The position numbers and the translations under genes are program-made. Source: Burkholderiales bacterium (GTDB taxonomy: Bacteria > Pseudomonadota > Gammaproteobacteria > Burkholderiales > WYBJ01). From it: a DNA stretch of 64,000 nucleotides. Positions 52,936 through 61,532 of this stretch are shown here, in pieces. Position 1 is the stretch's first letter; each line of letters begins with the position of its first letter. The notes under the pieces were generated by a model, which was not told the DNA's origin, did no database searches, and saw nothing but the letters and a program-made list of their open reading frames with translations. The stretch is from the NCBI GenBank assembly GCA_022841915.1, contig JALHQN010000024.1, positions 1 to 64,000 on the forward strand, written 5' to 3'.

Positions 52936-53838
52936 ATGAGCTTTCAGCAGATCACCTTCGAAGTGGCGGGGGCGCGCGCCGACGCACTGAGCGACGCCTT
53001 GATGGAGGCCGGAGCCCTCAGCGTCGAGGTGACCGATGCGGATGCCGGCACGGCCGACGAGAAGGCGGCGTTCGACGAGCCGGGCGAAGCGGCCCGGGCC
53101 TGGGACCGCTGCATCGTCACGGTATTGTTCGCTGCCGATGCGAAGGCTGATGAGGTTCTGCGCGAGGGGTGCGCCGCGGCGGATGTGCCGTTTCCTTCGG
53201 CGCGCCAATGCAGCGCGCTCGAAGACCAGGATTGGGTCCGGCTGACCCGCAGCCAATTCAAGCCGATCCGCATCACGCCCCGCTTGTGGATCATCCCGAG
53301 TTGGGAAACCGCCCCCGAACCGGACGCGATCAATCTCAGGCTCGACCCTGGCGTGGCGTTCGGTACCGGCAGCCATCCCACCACGCGGCTGTGCCTGCTG
53401 TGGCTCGCATCCCATCTGCCCGCCGGGGCGCAGGTGCTGGACTACGGTTGCGGTTCGGGCATTCTGGCTATTGCGGCCAAGCGGCTGGGTGCCGCCCACG
53501 CGGTCGGTGTCGATATCGATCCCCAGGCTCTGGTTGCCGCTCGGGACAACGCCATGCAGAATGGTGTCGACGCCGAGTTCTGCGCCCCGGGCGCCGAACC
53601 GGCTATCGGATATGGGGTCGTGCTCGCAAATATCCTGGCCAATCCGTTGATCGCACTCGCGCCCTTGCTGGCCGCGCGCACGCTGCCGGGCGGCAGCATC
53701 GTGCTGTCGGGCGTCCTGGAAGACCAGGCGGCGGAGGTGAGCCAAACCTACGGCGTATGGTTCGAGATGTCGACGCCCCTTGTCGAGGAAGGATGGGCGT
53801 TGTTGGTCGGGCGCCGACATGGCGAGCATGCATCGTGA
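52936..53838 (+). CDS. prmA: Ribosomal protein L11 methyltransferase
   Basis: PrmA trimethylates several amino groups of ribosomal protein L11 using SAM. The 300-residue protein has the substrate-recognition domain first ('FQQITFEVAGARADALSDAL'), then 'RLDPGVAFGTGSHPTTRLCL' near 135 and the SAM loop 'VLDYGCGSGILAIAAKRLGA' near 166, then 'GVDIDPQALVAARDNA' and the 'LANILANPLIALAP' motif near 232. The stop overlaps the next start as GTGA. Confidence 0.96.
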   Translation: MSFQQITFEVAGARADALSDALMEAGALSVEVTDADAGTADEKAAFDEPGEAARAWDRCIVTVLFAADAKADEVLREGCAAADVPFPSARQCSALEDQDWVRLTRSQFKPIRITPRLWIIPSWETAPEPDAINLRLDPGVAFGTGSHPTTRLCLLWLASHLPAGAQVLDYGCGSGILAIAAKRLGAAHAVGVDIDPQALVAARDNAMQNGVDAEFCAPGAEPAIGYGVVLANILANPLIALAPLLAARTLPGGSIVLSGVLEDQAAEVSQTYGVWFEMSTPLVEEGWALLVGRRHGEHAS

Positions 53839-54638
53839 GCATGGTGACCAGTTGTCCTGCGTGCACGACCACTTTTCGGGTCACTCAGGAGCAACTCAAG
53901 CATCGCCAGGGCAAAGTGCGCTGCGGTCAATGCCGCATCGTGTTCGATGGGTTCAAGAGTCTCGCCAGCTTCCCGGACGACTCGCCGCCGGAAGAAATCG
54001 CGCCGCTGCAAGAGCAGCGCGCGCCGACGCCCCGCAGTGTCGAGGGCGAATCGGCGTCTGCAGCGTCGACCGAGCAGGGCAGGTTGGACATCGATCCGGC
54101 GCAGCCGGGTACGACGTTGCCCTCATCGGAGGTCGCATCGCCCGCGCTGCCTGCGTCCCGATCGCGCCGCCGTGCCTGGTGGATCGCGGCCGTCTTGCTG
54201 GCGCTAGGATTGATCGCGCAACTCGCCTATCTGCTGCGCGATCAGGTCAGCGCCCTCTGGCCCGCGACGCGGCCGCTGTACGAGCAGCTGTGCGCTCGAA
54301 CGGGCTGCACCCTGTCGTTTCCCCGGCGCAGCGAGCAGCTCGCCATCGAGTCCTCGGACCTGCAAGCCGATCCGGCTCGGCCCAGCGTCGTCGTACTGAC
54401 GGCTGCGTTGCGCAATCGGGGTCGAACGGCTGTGGCTCACCCCGCGATCGAACTGACGCTGACCAATGCGCAGGATCAAGCGGTGGCACGCCGCATCTTT
54501 CTGCCCGCGGACTATCTTGCCAATGCCACCGACAGCGAACGCGGCATGGCCGCGCTTGCCGAAGTCAATGTGCGCATCGCGCTGGACACGGGCGATCTGA
54601 AGCCCGCCGGTTATCGCCTGTTTCTGTTCTATCCTTGA
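53835..54638 (+). CDS. Zinc-ribbon and DUF3426 membrane protein
   Basis: This 267-residue protein starts with a zinc ribbon, 'CPACTTTFRVTQEQLKHRQG' followed by 'KVRCGQCRIVFDGF', then a disordered acidic/Pro linker, a membrane helix ('RAWWIAAVLLALGLIAQLAY', near 118) and a C-terminal periplasmic DUF3426 beta domain ('VVVLTAALRNRGRTAVAHP'). The function is unknown, but the gene is a constant neighbour of prmA in Betaproteobacteria. GTG at 53835 overlaps the prmA stop; ATG 53841, two codons later, is an equal candidate. Confidence 0.9.
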   Translation: MSMVTSCPACTTTFRVTQEQLKHRQGKVRCGQCRIVFDGFKSLASFPDDSPPEEIAPLQEQRAPTPRSVEGESASAASTEQGRLDIDPAQPGTTLPSSEVASPALPASRSRRRAWWIAAVLLALGLIAQLAYLLRDQVSALWPATRPLYEQLCARTGCTLSFPRRSEQLAIESSDLQADPARPSVVVLTAALRNRGRTAVAHPAIELTLTNAQDQAVARRIFLPADYLANATDSERGMAALAEVNVRIALDTGDLKPAGYRLFLFYP

Positions 54639-54663
54639 TGCCAGTGTCTATCTCGGAGATGTC

Positions 54664-55053
54664 ATGACCACACCCGCGGATCTGAAGTACAGCGAGAGTC
54701 ACGAGTGGATTCGCATGGAGCCGGACGGCACTGCCACGGTTGGTGTCACCTTCCATGCGCAGGAGCAGCTCGGCGACGTCGTCTTCATCCAGGCTCCGGA
54801 TGTCGGGCGCAAGGTGAAGCAGGGTGAAGAATGCGGCGTGATCGAATCCGTCAAGGCCGCGGCCGATCTTTATGCCCCGCTTTCGGGCGAGGTGACCGCC
54901 ATCAACCAGGCCCTGGATACCTCGCCGCAGAGCGTGAACGAAGACCCCTACTCGGCGTGGTTGTTCAAGCTCAAGCTGGACAACCCGGGCGAACTGACGG
55001 ATTTGCTCGATGCCGCCGGGTACGACAAGGTGGCCGAGGCCGACAAGGCCTGA
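54664..55053 (+). CDS. gcvH: Glycine cleavage system H protein
   Basis: GcvH shuttles the aminomethyl group between the P, T and L proteins through a lipoyl-lysine. The 129-residue protein is intact: '[20 protein letters not shown]' near residue 7, '[20 protein letters not shown]' near 31 and the lipoylated Lys in '[19 protein letters not shown]' near 65. No gcvT lies upstream, and the P-protein genes after it are remnants. It may therefore be a stranded gene, serve a system encoded elsewhere, or act in lipoate transfer. Confidence 0.96.
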   Translation: MTTPADLKYSESHEWIRMEPDGTATVGVTFHAQEQLGDVVFIQAPDVGRKVKQGEECGVIESVKAAADLYAPLSGEVTAINQALDTSPQSVNEDPYSAWLFKLKLDNPGELTDLLDAAGYDKVAEADKA

Positions 55054-55645
55054 CGTCGCGGACATCCCCGTCGGGGACGGTCAGCCGCTCGGCATCCCGC
55101 TGTGCGCTGGCGGACCTTACTACGGCTTCCTGGCGTGTCGTCAGGCGCTGTTGCGACAAATGCCGGGGCGCGTCGTCGGGCGTGCGGCCGACAGCGAGGG
55201 CAAGCCCGGGTGCGTCGTGACGCTGCAGGCGCGCGAACAGCACATCCGCCGCGCCAAGGCGACGTCGAACATTTGTACCAACCGGGGGCTCGTGGTCGCT
55301 ACCTCGACCGTACACATGGTACTCATGGGGCCGCAGGGACTGCGGCGTACCGCCGAAGCATGTCATGGCAACCTCATGCGGCTGCTCGGCAACCTCAGTG
55401 CGGTGCCCGGCGTGAAGCGCGCGTTTGCCGGCGCTCGTTTCCACGAGGCCGTGCTCGAGCTCGATGCGCCGGTGGCGGATGTGTTGCGGGCGCTGCGCGA
55501 GCAAGGCATACTGGGTGGGCTCGACTTGACGCAGGCATATCCCGAGATGGCAAGAGGGTTGCTCGTCTGCGTGACCGAAACGAAAACCGAATGTGACTTG
55601 ATGCGGTACGCAGCGCAGCTTGCGCTCGTATTCGACGAGCGGTCG
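55049..55645 (+). pseudogene. gcvPA: Truncated glycine dehydrogenase subunit 1 (P protein alpha)
   Basis: Directly after gcvH a frame encodes the C-terminal 200 or so residues of GcvPA: '[20 protein letters not shown]', '[17 protein letters not shown]', '[20 protein letters not shown]' and '[20 protein letters not shown]'. The first 230-240 residues are missing, and recognisable similarity begins right at the gcvH stop codon, pointing to a deletion. There is no start codon or ribosome-binding site in a suitable place. The frame contains no stop and runs on in phase into tpx. I consider it non-functional. Confidence 0.85.
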
Positions 55646-55834
55646 GCCGGAGGATCGTGCGAGGATAGGCCGAGGCATCGAGTGCTGCGGTTGATCGCAC
55701 GTATCTTGTCGCGCAAGCAGCCGAGCATCCCGCCTGCAGCGTCGGACGGGCTTGATTCAGCGGCACGCCAAACCAACCGCGCGTCGAGCACTGCACTTCG
55801 GTGGGCACCTACAACAACATATCCAGGAGATGAC

Positions 55835-56335
55835 ATGGCTTCAGTAACGCTACGCGGCAACCCGATCACCGTCGGCGGATCCTTCCCCAAGCAAGGCGAT
55901 GCGGCGCCCGACTTCAGTCTCACCGGCAACGATATGAAGGACGTCGGCCTGAAGGACTTCGCCGGCAAGAAGAAGGTGATCTCGATCGTGCCGAGTCTCG
56001 ATACCCCGGTGTGCGCGAAATCGACGCGGCAGTTCAACGAAAGCGCGGCGGCGATCGCCAACACCGTCGTGCTCGTCGTATCAGCGGATCTGCCGTTCGC
56101 GCAGAAGCGCTTCTGCGGCGCGGAGGGGTTGAACAATGTCGTCACGCTGTCGACGATGCGCGGGCGTGATTTCCACCAGAAGTATGGCGTCGACATCCAG
56201 GACGGCGCGCTCAAGGGCGTCACCGCGCGCGGCGTGGTCGTGCTCGACGAGAACGACAAGGTCGTGCATGCCGAACTCGTTCCCGAGATCGCGCAGGAGC
56301 CCAACTACGAGGCGGCTCTGAACGCATTGAAGTAG
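55835..56335 (+). CDS. tpx: Thiol peroxidase (Tpx-type peroxiredoxin)
   Basis: Tpx reduces hydrogen peroxide and lipid hydroperoxides with electrons from thioredoxin. The 166-residue protein is typical: '[20 protein letters not shown]' at the start, the peroxidatic Cys in '[18 protein letters not shown]' near residue 60, and the resolving Cys in '[17 protein letters not shown]' near 94. CAGGAGA lies 5 bases before the ATG. It is followed by a strong terminator. It lies between two decayed gcvP gene fragments. Confidence 0.97.
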   Translation: MASVTLRGNPITVGGSFPKQGDAAPDFSLTGNDMKDVGLKDFAGKKKVISIVPSLDTPVCAKSTRQFNESAAAIANTVVLVVSADLPFAQKRFCGAEGLNNVVTLSTMRGRDFHQKYGVDIQDGALKGVTARGVVVLDENDKVVHAELVPEIAQEPNYEAALNALK

Positions 56336-56348
56336 TCCGGCGAGTGCG

Positions 56349-56373
56349 GGGCACGATGATCTTCATCGTGCCC
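56349..56373 (+). terminator. Rho-independent-type terminator after tpx
   Basis: GGGCACGATGA and TCATCGTGCCC form a perfect 11-bp stem with a three-base loop, 13 bases after the tpx stop. The following T-run is poor (TCGTCTCC), so termination may be partial. Confidence 0.65.
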
Positions 56374-56504
56374 TCGTCTCCCGAGTCGGCAATGTGCCGC
56401 ACGAACGATGGCGGGAATTGACGCCATGCCGTGTCGCGGCCTCTCACGAGGGGTTCGAACGCGTTGCGGATCGCCGCCTGTGCGGCAGTCTTGCTGATCC
56501 ACGG

Positions 56505-56964
56505 TTTGTCGCAGCGCGGGCGTGGCGCAGCAGCCCAGTATCCCGCAGGCTCACAGCCCCCAGCTGAAATACCGACTGACCTGCTCCGCGCGCAGCCTCC
56601 ATGCCTGCCCGAGGTCTCGGAACTCGACGCGGTGCGCCATTACACGCACCTGTCCCAGCTCAATTACTCGATCGACACGCATTTCTACCCGCTCGGGTCT
56701 TGCACCATGAAGTACAACCCGCGCGTGTGCAACGCCGCCGCCTCGCTGCCGCAGTTCCTTTCGCTGCATCTGGTGCCCGAGTGCCTGCTCATCGAGCCGT
56801 CCGAGACGGCATCGAAGGAAACGCTCGATCGGTTCGTCGCGGCAATGAAGGAGATCCTGCAGGAAGCCCTGACGCAACCGCAGCTCCTGAAGAGCGCGCC
56901 GCACACCACGCCGGTGCGCCGCGTCGACGAGGTCCGAGCCCCCGATCTCGCCTGGCGTCAATAG
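56505..56964 (+). pseudogene. gcvPB: Glycine dehydrogenase subunit 2 (P protein beta) with internal deletion
   Basis: The frame carries the N-terminal part of GcvPB ('LPEVSELDAVRHYTHLSQLN', 'IDTHFYPLGSCTMKYNPRV') joined directly to its C-terminal end ('ECLLIEPSETASKETLDRFV', 'LLKSAPHTTPVRRVDEVRA'). About 340 internal codons are gone, including the region with the pyridoxal-phosphate Lys, while the reading frame is kept. The normal start is also not clear. The product could not bind PLP, so this is a relic. An assembly collapse is a less likely alternative. Confidence 0.85.
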
Positions 56965-57021
56965 GCAACAGCCCGGGTTTTTGCGCCCGACATTCATGAT
57001 TCGTGGCGGGAAGGGCGCCGC

Positions 57022-57027
57022 TATAAT
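57022..57027 (+). promoter_or_regulatory. Candidate -10 box of the PfkB kinase gene
   Basis: A perfect TATAAT stands 33 bases before the GTG start; I find no good -35 at 16-18 bases spacing. Transcription would start near 57034. Confidence 0.4.
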
Positions 57028-57060
57028 GCGGCCCACTCAACCGAATCGATTGGATCCGTT

Positions 57061-57996
57061 GTGCGCACTCTCATTTGTGGATCGATGGCCTACGACACCA
57101 TCATGGTGTTCCGCGATCAATTCAAGAACCATATCCTGCCGGAGAAGATTCACATCCTCAATGTCGCCTTTCTGGTGCCGGATATGCGGCGGGAATTCGG
57201 CGGGTGCGCGGGCAACATCGCCTACAGCCTCGCCATGCTTGGCGGCGACCCGGTCATCATGGCCACCCTGGGCAGCGATGCGCAGCCGTACCTGGACAGG
57301 CTGGCGACCCTGAAGCTCGGCGCCGAGCACGTGCGCCTCATCGACGAGACCTTCACTGCGCAGGCCTTCATCACCACCGATCTGGACGACAACCAGATCA
57401 CCGCGTTTCATCCCGGGGCGATGAATCACTCGCATCTGAACAACGTCAAGGACGCGGGCGCGATCGGGCTCGGCATCGTTTCTCCCGACGGACGTGACGG
57501 GATGCTGCTGCATGCGCGGCAATTCCACGAGGCGGGCATTGCGTTCATCTTCGATCCGGGCCAGGGCCTGCCGATGTTCAACGGCGAGGAACTGCTGGCG
57601 TTCATCGATCAGGCGACCTACGTGACCGTGAACGACTACGAAGCGCAGTTGTTGCAGGAACGCACCGGGCACAAGCTCGGCGAATTGGCCAAGCGCGTGC
57701 AGGCGCTGATCGTCACGCGGGGCGGCGACGGCTCCTTGATCTACGCCGACGGGCGCGAGATCGAGATCCCCAGTGTTAGGCCCAGCGCGCTCGTCGATCC
57801 GACCGGTTGCGGGGATGCCTACCGCGCAGGGCTGCTATGGGGGATCGCCCGCGGCCTCGATTGGCAGACGACGGGGCGCCTGGCCTCGCTCGTGGGGTCG
57901 CTGAAAATCGCCCATCGCGGCGGGCAGAATCACGTTTTCACGCCGGCGGAAATCGGCGAGCGTTATCGCGAGGCCTTCGGAACGAGCATCGGGTAA
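57061..57996 (+). CDS. PfkB-family carbohydrate/nucleoside kinase
   Basis: This 311-residue ribokinase-fold kinase phosphorylates a sugar or nucleoside with ATP. It has 'EFGGCAGNIAYSLAMLGGD' near residue 45 (substrate-binding Gly pair), 'TVNDYEAQLLQERTGH' near 188, and the catalytic 'VDPTGCGDAYRAGLLWGIA' near 243 with the Asp base. The spacing resembles the adenosine-kinase-like subgroup common in Betaproteobacteria next to the prmA/DUF3426 genes. The start is GTG with a TATAAT upstream. Confidence 0.9.
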   Translation: MRTLICGSMAYDTIMVFRDQFKNHILPEKIHILNVAFLVPDMRREFGGCAGNIAYSLAMLGGDPVIMATLGSDAQPYLDRLATLKLGAEHVRLIDETFTAQAFITTDLDDNQITAFHPGAMNHSHLNNVKDAGAIGLGIVSPDGRDGMLLHARQFHEAGIAFIFDPGQGLPMFNGEELLAFIDQATYVTVNDYEAQLLQERTGHKLGELAKRVQALIVTRGGDGSLIYADGREIEIPSVRPSALVDPTGCGDAYRAGLLWGIARGLDWQTTGRLASLVGSLKIAHRGGQNHVFTPAEIGERYREAFGTSIG

Positions 57997-58071
57997 TTGG
58001 TGTTCGGATTTGGCGGGCGGCCCTGTTGCGGCATGCAGGCCGTCGCGCCCCACGCGACAGCGTATCGAGCT

Positions 58072-58902
58072 TCAGTCGTCGGGGGAGGTGGTGCCGCGCA
58101 TCCCCGCACAGTCGATCTGAAAGATCTTGCGATCGTGCAGGCGCATTGCGCTGAGCGCGTTGCCCCACAAACAGCCTGAGTCGAGCGCGACGACATCCTT
58201 GGACGCATGCAGTCCCAGAGTCGACCAGTGCCCGAAGATGATGGGATGGCCCGCGCTTTGCCGCCCTGGAATCGCGTACCACGGAAAGTAGCCCTCGGGC
58301 AGCGATCGCGGTGCGCTCTTGTGTCGGAACTCCATCCGGCCCGAGCGCGAACACAAGCGCAGGCGCGTCATGGCGTTGATGATGACCCGCAGCCGGTCCA
58401 TGCCTGCGAGGTCGTCCCGCCATTCCTCGGGCTGGTTGCCGTACATCGTGCTCAGGAGATCGAGGTAGTCGGGGCCCGCGAGTGCGCACTCGACTTCTTG
58501 CGCCAGCGCCAGTGCCTGCTCGACGCTCCATTGCGGCAGCAAGCCCGCATGCACCATGGCCCAGCCGTCTTCGGCGTGCATCAGTTTGCGGGTGCGCAGC
58601 CAGTGCAACAGATCTTCGCGGTCCGGTGCCTCGAGAATCTCGCTCAAGGTGTCGCCCCGGTGCAGACGGGCGAACCCTGCGGCTACGGTGAGCAGATGCA
58701 GGTCGTGATTGCCGAGCACGCTGACTGCGCCGTCGCCCAGATCCTTGATGAACCGCAGCGCAGCCAGCGAATCGGGGCCTCGATTGACCAGGTCGCCGAC
58801 GAACCAGAGCCGATCTTGCGTGGGCTCGAATTCGATCAGCGCCAACATGCGCTGCAGCGCCTCGAAGCAGCCTTGGATGTCGCCGATCGCGTATGTCGCC
58901 AT
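58072..58902 (-). CDS. apaH: Symmetrical diadenosine tetraphosphatase
   Basis: ApaH cleaves Ap4A symmetrically to two ADP; it also removes Np4 caps from RNA. The 276-residue metallophosphatase has 'YAIGDIQGCFEALQRML' at the N-terminus, 'RLWFVGDLVNRGPDSLAAL' near 31, 'VSVLGNHDLHLL' near 62 and 'IFGHWSTLGLHASKDVVALD' near 222. The start lies only 12 bases after the T-run of the cytochrome terminator, with no obvious Shine-Dalgarno sequence, so its own transcription start is unclear. Confidence 0.95.
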   Translation of the reverse strand: MATYAIGDIQGCFEALQRMLALIEFEPTQDRLWFVGDLVNRGPDSLAALRFIKDLGDGAVSVLGNHDLHLLTVAAGFARLHRGDTLSEILEAPDREDLLHWLRTRKLMHAEDGWAMVHAGLLPQWSVEQALALAQEVECALAGPDYLDLLSTMYGNQPEEWRDDLAGMDRLRVIINAMTRLRLCSRSGRMEFRHKSAPRSLPEGYFPWYAIPGRQSAGHPIIFGHWSTLGLHASKDVVALDSGCLWGNALSAMRLHDRKIFQIDCAGMRGTTSPDD

Positions 58903-58914
58903 GAGTGCACTCGC

Positions 58915-58947
58915 AAAAAAAAGAAGGCGCAGCTGGGCTGCGCCTTC
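58915..58947 (-). terminator. Rho-independent terminator of the cytochrome c gene
   Basis: On the minus strand GAAGGCGCAGC and GCTGCGCCTTC form a perfect 11-bp stem with a three-base loop, followed by eight T. This is the clearest terminator in the window. It separates the cytochrome gene from apaH. Confidence 0.85.
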
Positions 58948-58979
58948 GGTTCCGAGACTACGATCGCCGCACGGTGGCC

Positions 58980-59858
58980 TTACTTGCTCTGACCCACCAG
59001 ATACTCGACCGCAGCCTTGACCTGCTCGTCGGAGAGCTGCGCCGCACCGCCCTTGGCGGGCATCGCGCCCTTGCCCTTGAGCGTGGAGGCGTACATCGCA
59101 TCCATGCCTTGCTTGATCCGGGGTGCCCATGCTGCCTTGTCCCCCGTCTTGGGTGCGCCAGCCACCCCGGCCACGTGGCATACCGCGCAGGTCTTCTCGT
59201 AGATCGCTTTGCCGTCGACAGCGGCGGCAGCCTTTGGCTCGGCGGGCGCTGGCGCTGGCGCGGATGCTTCGGCCGGCGCCGGGGCTGCTGCAGGCGCCGC
59301 GGGCGCTTCTGGCTCCTTGAAGGTGGCGCCCGACAGATTGGCCATGTAGACGATGGATCGACGTACTTCCAGGTCGCTCAGATTCGGGTTGCCGCCCCGA
59401 GGAGGCATTTGGCGGATGCCCTTGATCGCGTCTGCTGTGAGGATATCCAGCCCTTCCTTGATCAACGGCGCCCAGGCGGCCTTGTCGCCAGTCTTCGGAG
59501 CATTCAGTACGCCGGTGGTGTGGCAAGCGGCGCAGACCTGCTTGTAGACTTCCTCGCCGCTCTTGCTGACCGGGGCCGCGGCTACGACGTTTGCACTCGG
59601 GGCTTCGGCATCCGCTGTGACCGGGACCGGGCCCAGATGCACCTGGCCGACGGGCTGAATGCGCTTGGCCACCGCTTCATCGCTCATCGCGGGGTGATTC
59701 TCGTCGTACTTCGTCGTGCTTTTCACCAAGCCCACCAGCATCGAAATCACGGCGATCGGAACGACGAACGCCAGAACCACGACAGTGATGAGTTGCTGGG
59801 GGGTTTTGATGAAGGAAGACTCTTCCTCGCTGTGCTGCTCGTTATGCGGCGCTGCCAT
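58980..59858 (-). CDS. Membrane-anchored dihaem cytochrome c (c5-like)
   Basis: This 292-residue protein has an uncleaved N-terminal helix ('LITVVVLAFVVPIAVISMLV', near residue 24) that anchors it to the periplasmic side of the membrane. Two c5-type domains each carry a haem site: CAACH in 'YKQVCAACHTTGVLNAPKTG' near 110 and CAVCH in 'YEKTCAVCHVAGVAGAPKTG' near 226, with distal Met in 'RQMPPRGG' and 'GAMPAKGG'. The two halves are clearly related, so the gene arose by duplication, joined by an Ala/Pro linker. It likely shuttles electrons to a terminal oxidase. Confidence 0.93.
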   Translation of the reverse strand: MAAPHNEQHSEEESSFIKTPQQLITVVVLAFVVPIAVISMLVGLVKSTTKYDENHPAMSDEAVAKRIQPVGQVHLGPVPVTADAEAPSANVVAAAPVSKSGEEVYKQVCAACHTTGVLNAPKTGDKAAWAPLIKEGLDILTADAIKGIRQMPPRGGNPNLSDLEVRRSIVYMANLSGATFKEPEAPAAPAAAPAPAEASAPAPAPAEPKAAAAVDGKAIYEKTCAVCHVAGVAGAPKTGDKAAWAPRIKQGMDAMYASTLKGKGAMPAKGGAAQLSDEQVKAAVEYLVGQSK

Positions 59859-59888
59859 GCCAAGGCCCCGGGATCATGGAAACCGAGG

Positions 59889-59894
59889 ATTATA
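59889..59894 (-). promoter_or_regulatory. Candidate -10 box of the cytochrome c gene
   Basis: A perfect TATAAT on the minus strand predicts a start near 59882, about 24 bases before the ATG. The -35 region is weak. Confidence 0.45.
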
Positions 59895-59946
59895 GCGAGA
59901 AGCTCGTCCGGGACCTACTCGCCGTTTGGCGCCTTGGCGGGGTGCG

Positions 59947-59976
59947 TTGGACGCGCTCGGGCAAAAGCGCTACTAT
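59947..59976 (+). promoter_or_regulatory. Promoter of tRNA-Arg
   Basis: TTGGAC (59947-59952) and TACTAT (59971-59976) are separated by 18 bases and end 10 bases before the mature tRNA. Confidence 0.55.
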
Positions 59977-59986
59977 TCTCGCCCTT

Positions 59987-60063
59987 GCGCCCGTAGCTCA
60001 GCTGGATAGAGTACTGCCCTCCGAAGGCAGGGGTCGTGCGTTCGAATCGCGCCGGGCGCGCCA
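59987..60063 (+). tRNA. tRNA-Arg (anticodon CCG)
   Basis: This 77-base tRNA has the acceptor stem GCGCCCG pairing with CGGGCGC, a D-arm with AGCTGGATAGAG, an anticodon stem CTGCC/GGCAG around the loop CTCCGAA (anticodon CCG at 60021-60023), a T-arm with GTTCGAATC and an encoded CCA end. It reads the CGG codon. No integrase or repeated 3' end follows it, so I see no sign of use as an attachment site. Confidence 0.97.
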
Positions 60064-60388
60064 GTCACGTACCAAGCTGGGCACTTCGCCGAGCTTCCTT
60101 GTTCCTGTGAAGCGGATGATGTTTGCCGGACGGCAACCGCCCGCAACCAGCGTGCATGGTCGCTCCCACGGGACCATCTTTCGTACTTCACCGCGTACTG
60201 CACCGATCTGATCCGCGACTGCCGCAAGCGATTTCCTTCGCTAACCTCCCGACCAGGACATGCGGCGCAGGGCGGGCGGCGCGAACCGTCCCCCGTAGGG
60301 TTCGCGGGCGGGCCGTCGCATGTCACACGTGCGTGCTAATCTTCCGCATCCCACCTGATCGACTCCACGAATCCGAAAGGACCGCTGC
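60064..60388. other. Intergenic region after tRNA-Arg
   Basis: I see nothing supported in this stretch of about 325 bases: no strong hairpin with a T-run, no gene with a ribosome-binding site, and no mobile-element signature. Confidence 0.4.
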
Positions 60389-61369
60389 GTGCGCGGATGC
60401 CTCTTGGCGATTGTTGTCTTCGTGGCGGCGGCCGTCCTCGAATGGCAGGTGGCCCTCGGCTCGGGGCTGCCTTTTCCAGGGTTCCTCGCGGGCGCGCTGG
60501 CTCTGACGGCCACGCTGGCGATCGGCAGCTTGCAGGGCATGCTCCACGCGCGCCGACAGCGGGCGAAGCCACAGGACGCACCCGAGACATGGACCGACGG
60601 GGCGCTTGTTCGCATCGAAGGCACCCTGGTCGCGAACGGCACGCCCATCACTGCGCCATTCAGCGAACAGCCGATGGTGTTTCTGGATTATGGCGCGACC
60701 GCCCCTTTGATGGGCGACACCGGCGCCACGCGACAACGTCCGCACTGGCGCGGGCTCCTGGCGGTCGACTGTGCGCTCGAGGTCGGCGGTGAACGTATTC
60801 CCTTGCGCGGCATGCCGGCAACGCGCGGTTGGGTCCAGCGACAGTTCCGCGATGAACCCTTTGTGTCGCGCGCAGCGCGACACCTCGCCGTCACTGCTTG
60901 GGAACGGCATACGGAGATCATCGCGTTCGAGCCGGCGTCGGCGATCGGCGCGTTCGCAGGGGCGGCCCGCACTGCGGACGGCTATGCGATGCGCACGATG
61001 AACACGCAGGCTGCCGAGGCGCTCGGCATGCAGGGAGGAGGCGTTGCTAACGAAGCCGTGCTATGCGAGCGTTTGCGTCAGCGGCGGTGGCTGTTCGAGG
61101 AGCGGGGTGTCGAGCCGGGCGCGCGGGTGACCGTGATCGGGACCTATCACACGGCACCGCGCCGTCTCGATATCGCGCTGTCGCCCGCCCATGCCGATCA
61201 CGCGCTGCATCTCGGCGGCGCGGCCTTGCTTGCCGCGCGTCAGTCGAGGACGACGTTCGTGTTCGCCGGGGTCCTCATCGCTCTGAGCCTGGCTGCCCAC
61301 TATCTGGCGTTAGCTAACGACGGAGCGCTCTATCGCTCGGCGATTGCCGCGATCGAGCGGGCCAGGTAG
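60389..61369 (+). CDS. Membrane protein, possibly GIDE/BAM-domain-like
   Basis: This 326-residue protein has two N-terminal helices ('LLAIVVFVAAAVLEWQVAL' and 'GFLAGALALTATLAIGSLQG'), a soluble domain, and one C-terminal helix ('FVFAGVLIALSLAAHYLALA'). The soluble part has 'GALVRIEGTLVANGTPITAP' near residue 71 and 'GVEPGARVTVIGTYHTAPRR' near 239, the pattern of BAM/GIDE-like domains in membrane proteins related to mitochondrial MULAN. The RING finger of MULAN is absent. The start is GTG with AAAGGA about 8 bases upstream. Function unknown; the family assignment is tentative. Confidence 0.6.
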   Translation: MRGCLLAIVVFVAAAVLEWQVALGSGLPFPGFLAGALALTATLAIGSLQGMLHARRQRAKPQDAPETWTDGALVRIEGTLVANGTPITAPFSEQPMVFLDYGATAPLMGDTGATRQRPHWRGLLAVDCALEVGGERIPLRGMPATRGWVQRQFRDEPFVSRAARHLAVTAWERHTEIIAFEPASAIGAFAGAARTADGYAMRTMNTQAAEALGMQGGGVANEAVLCERLRQRRWLFEERGVEPGARVTVIGTYHTAPRRLDIALSPAHADHALHLGGAALLAARQSRTTFVFAGVLIALSLAAHYLALANDGALYRSAIAAIERAR

Positions 61370-61532
61370 CACCGCGCCGAGGCGCCGTCGTCCTGGGCTT
61401 GCGCATCGACCCTCGTCGTTTCTGCCATGGTGTCGACGAGGGGGGGCGGGCCCGGCATCGAGCGGCCCGGAGTGCTATAAATGCGCCTCGATGTCCGCGG
61501 CGACATCCACGCATATTCTGGAGGAGACCTGA

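Noticed and set aside
58042-58058. Hairpin GTCGCG-N5-CGCGAC between the PfkB kinase and apaH
   Set aside because: Only six base pairs and no T-run, so a terminator role is not supported, although the convergent position would suit one.
59987-60063. tRNA-Arg as an attachment site for a genomic island
   Set aside because: No integrase follows it and I see no repeat of its 3' end in the window.
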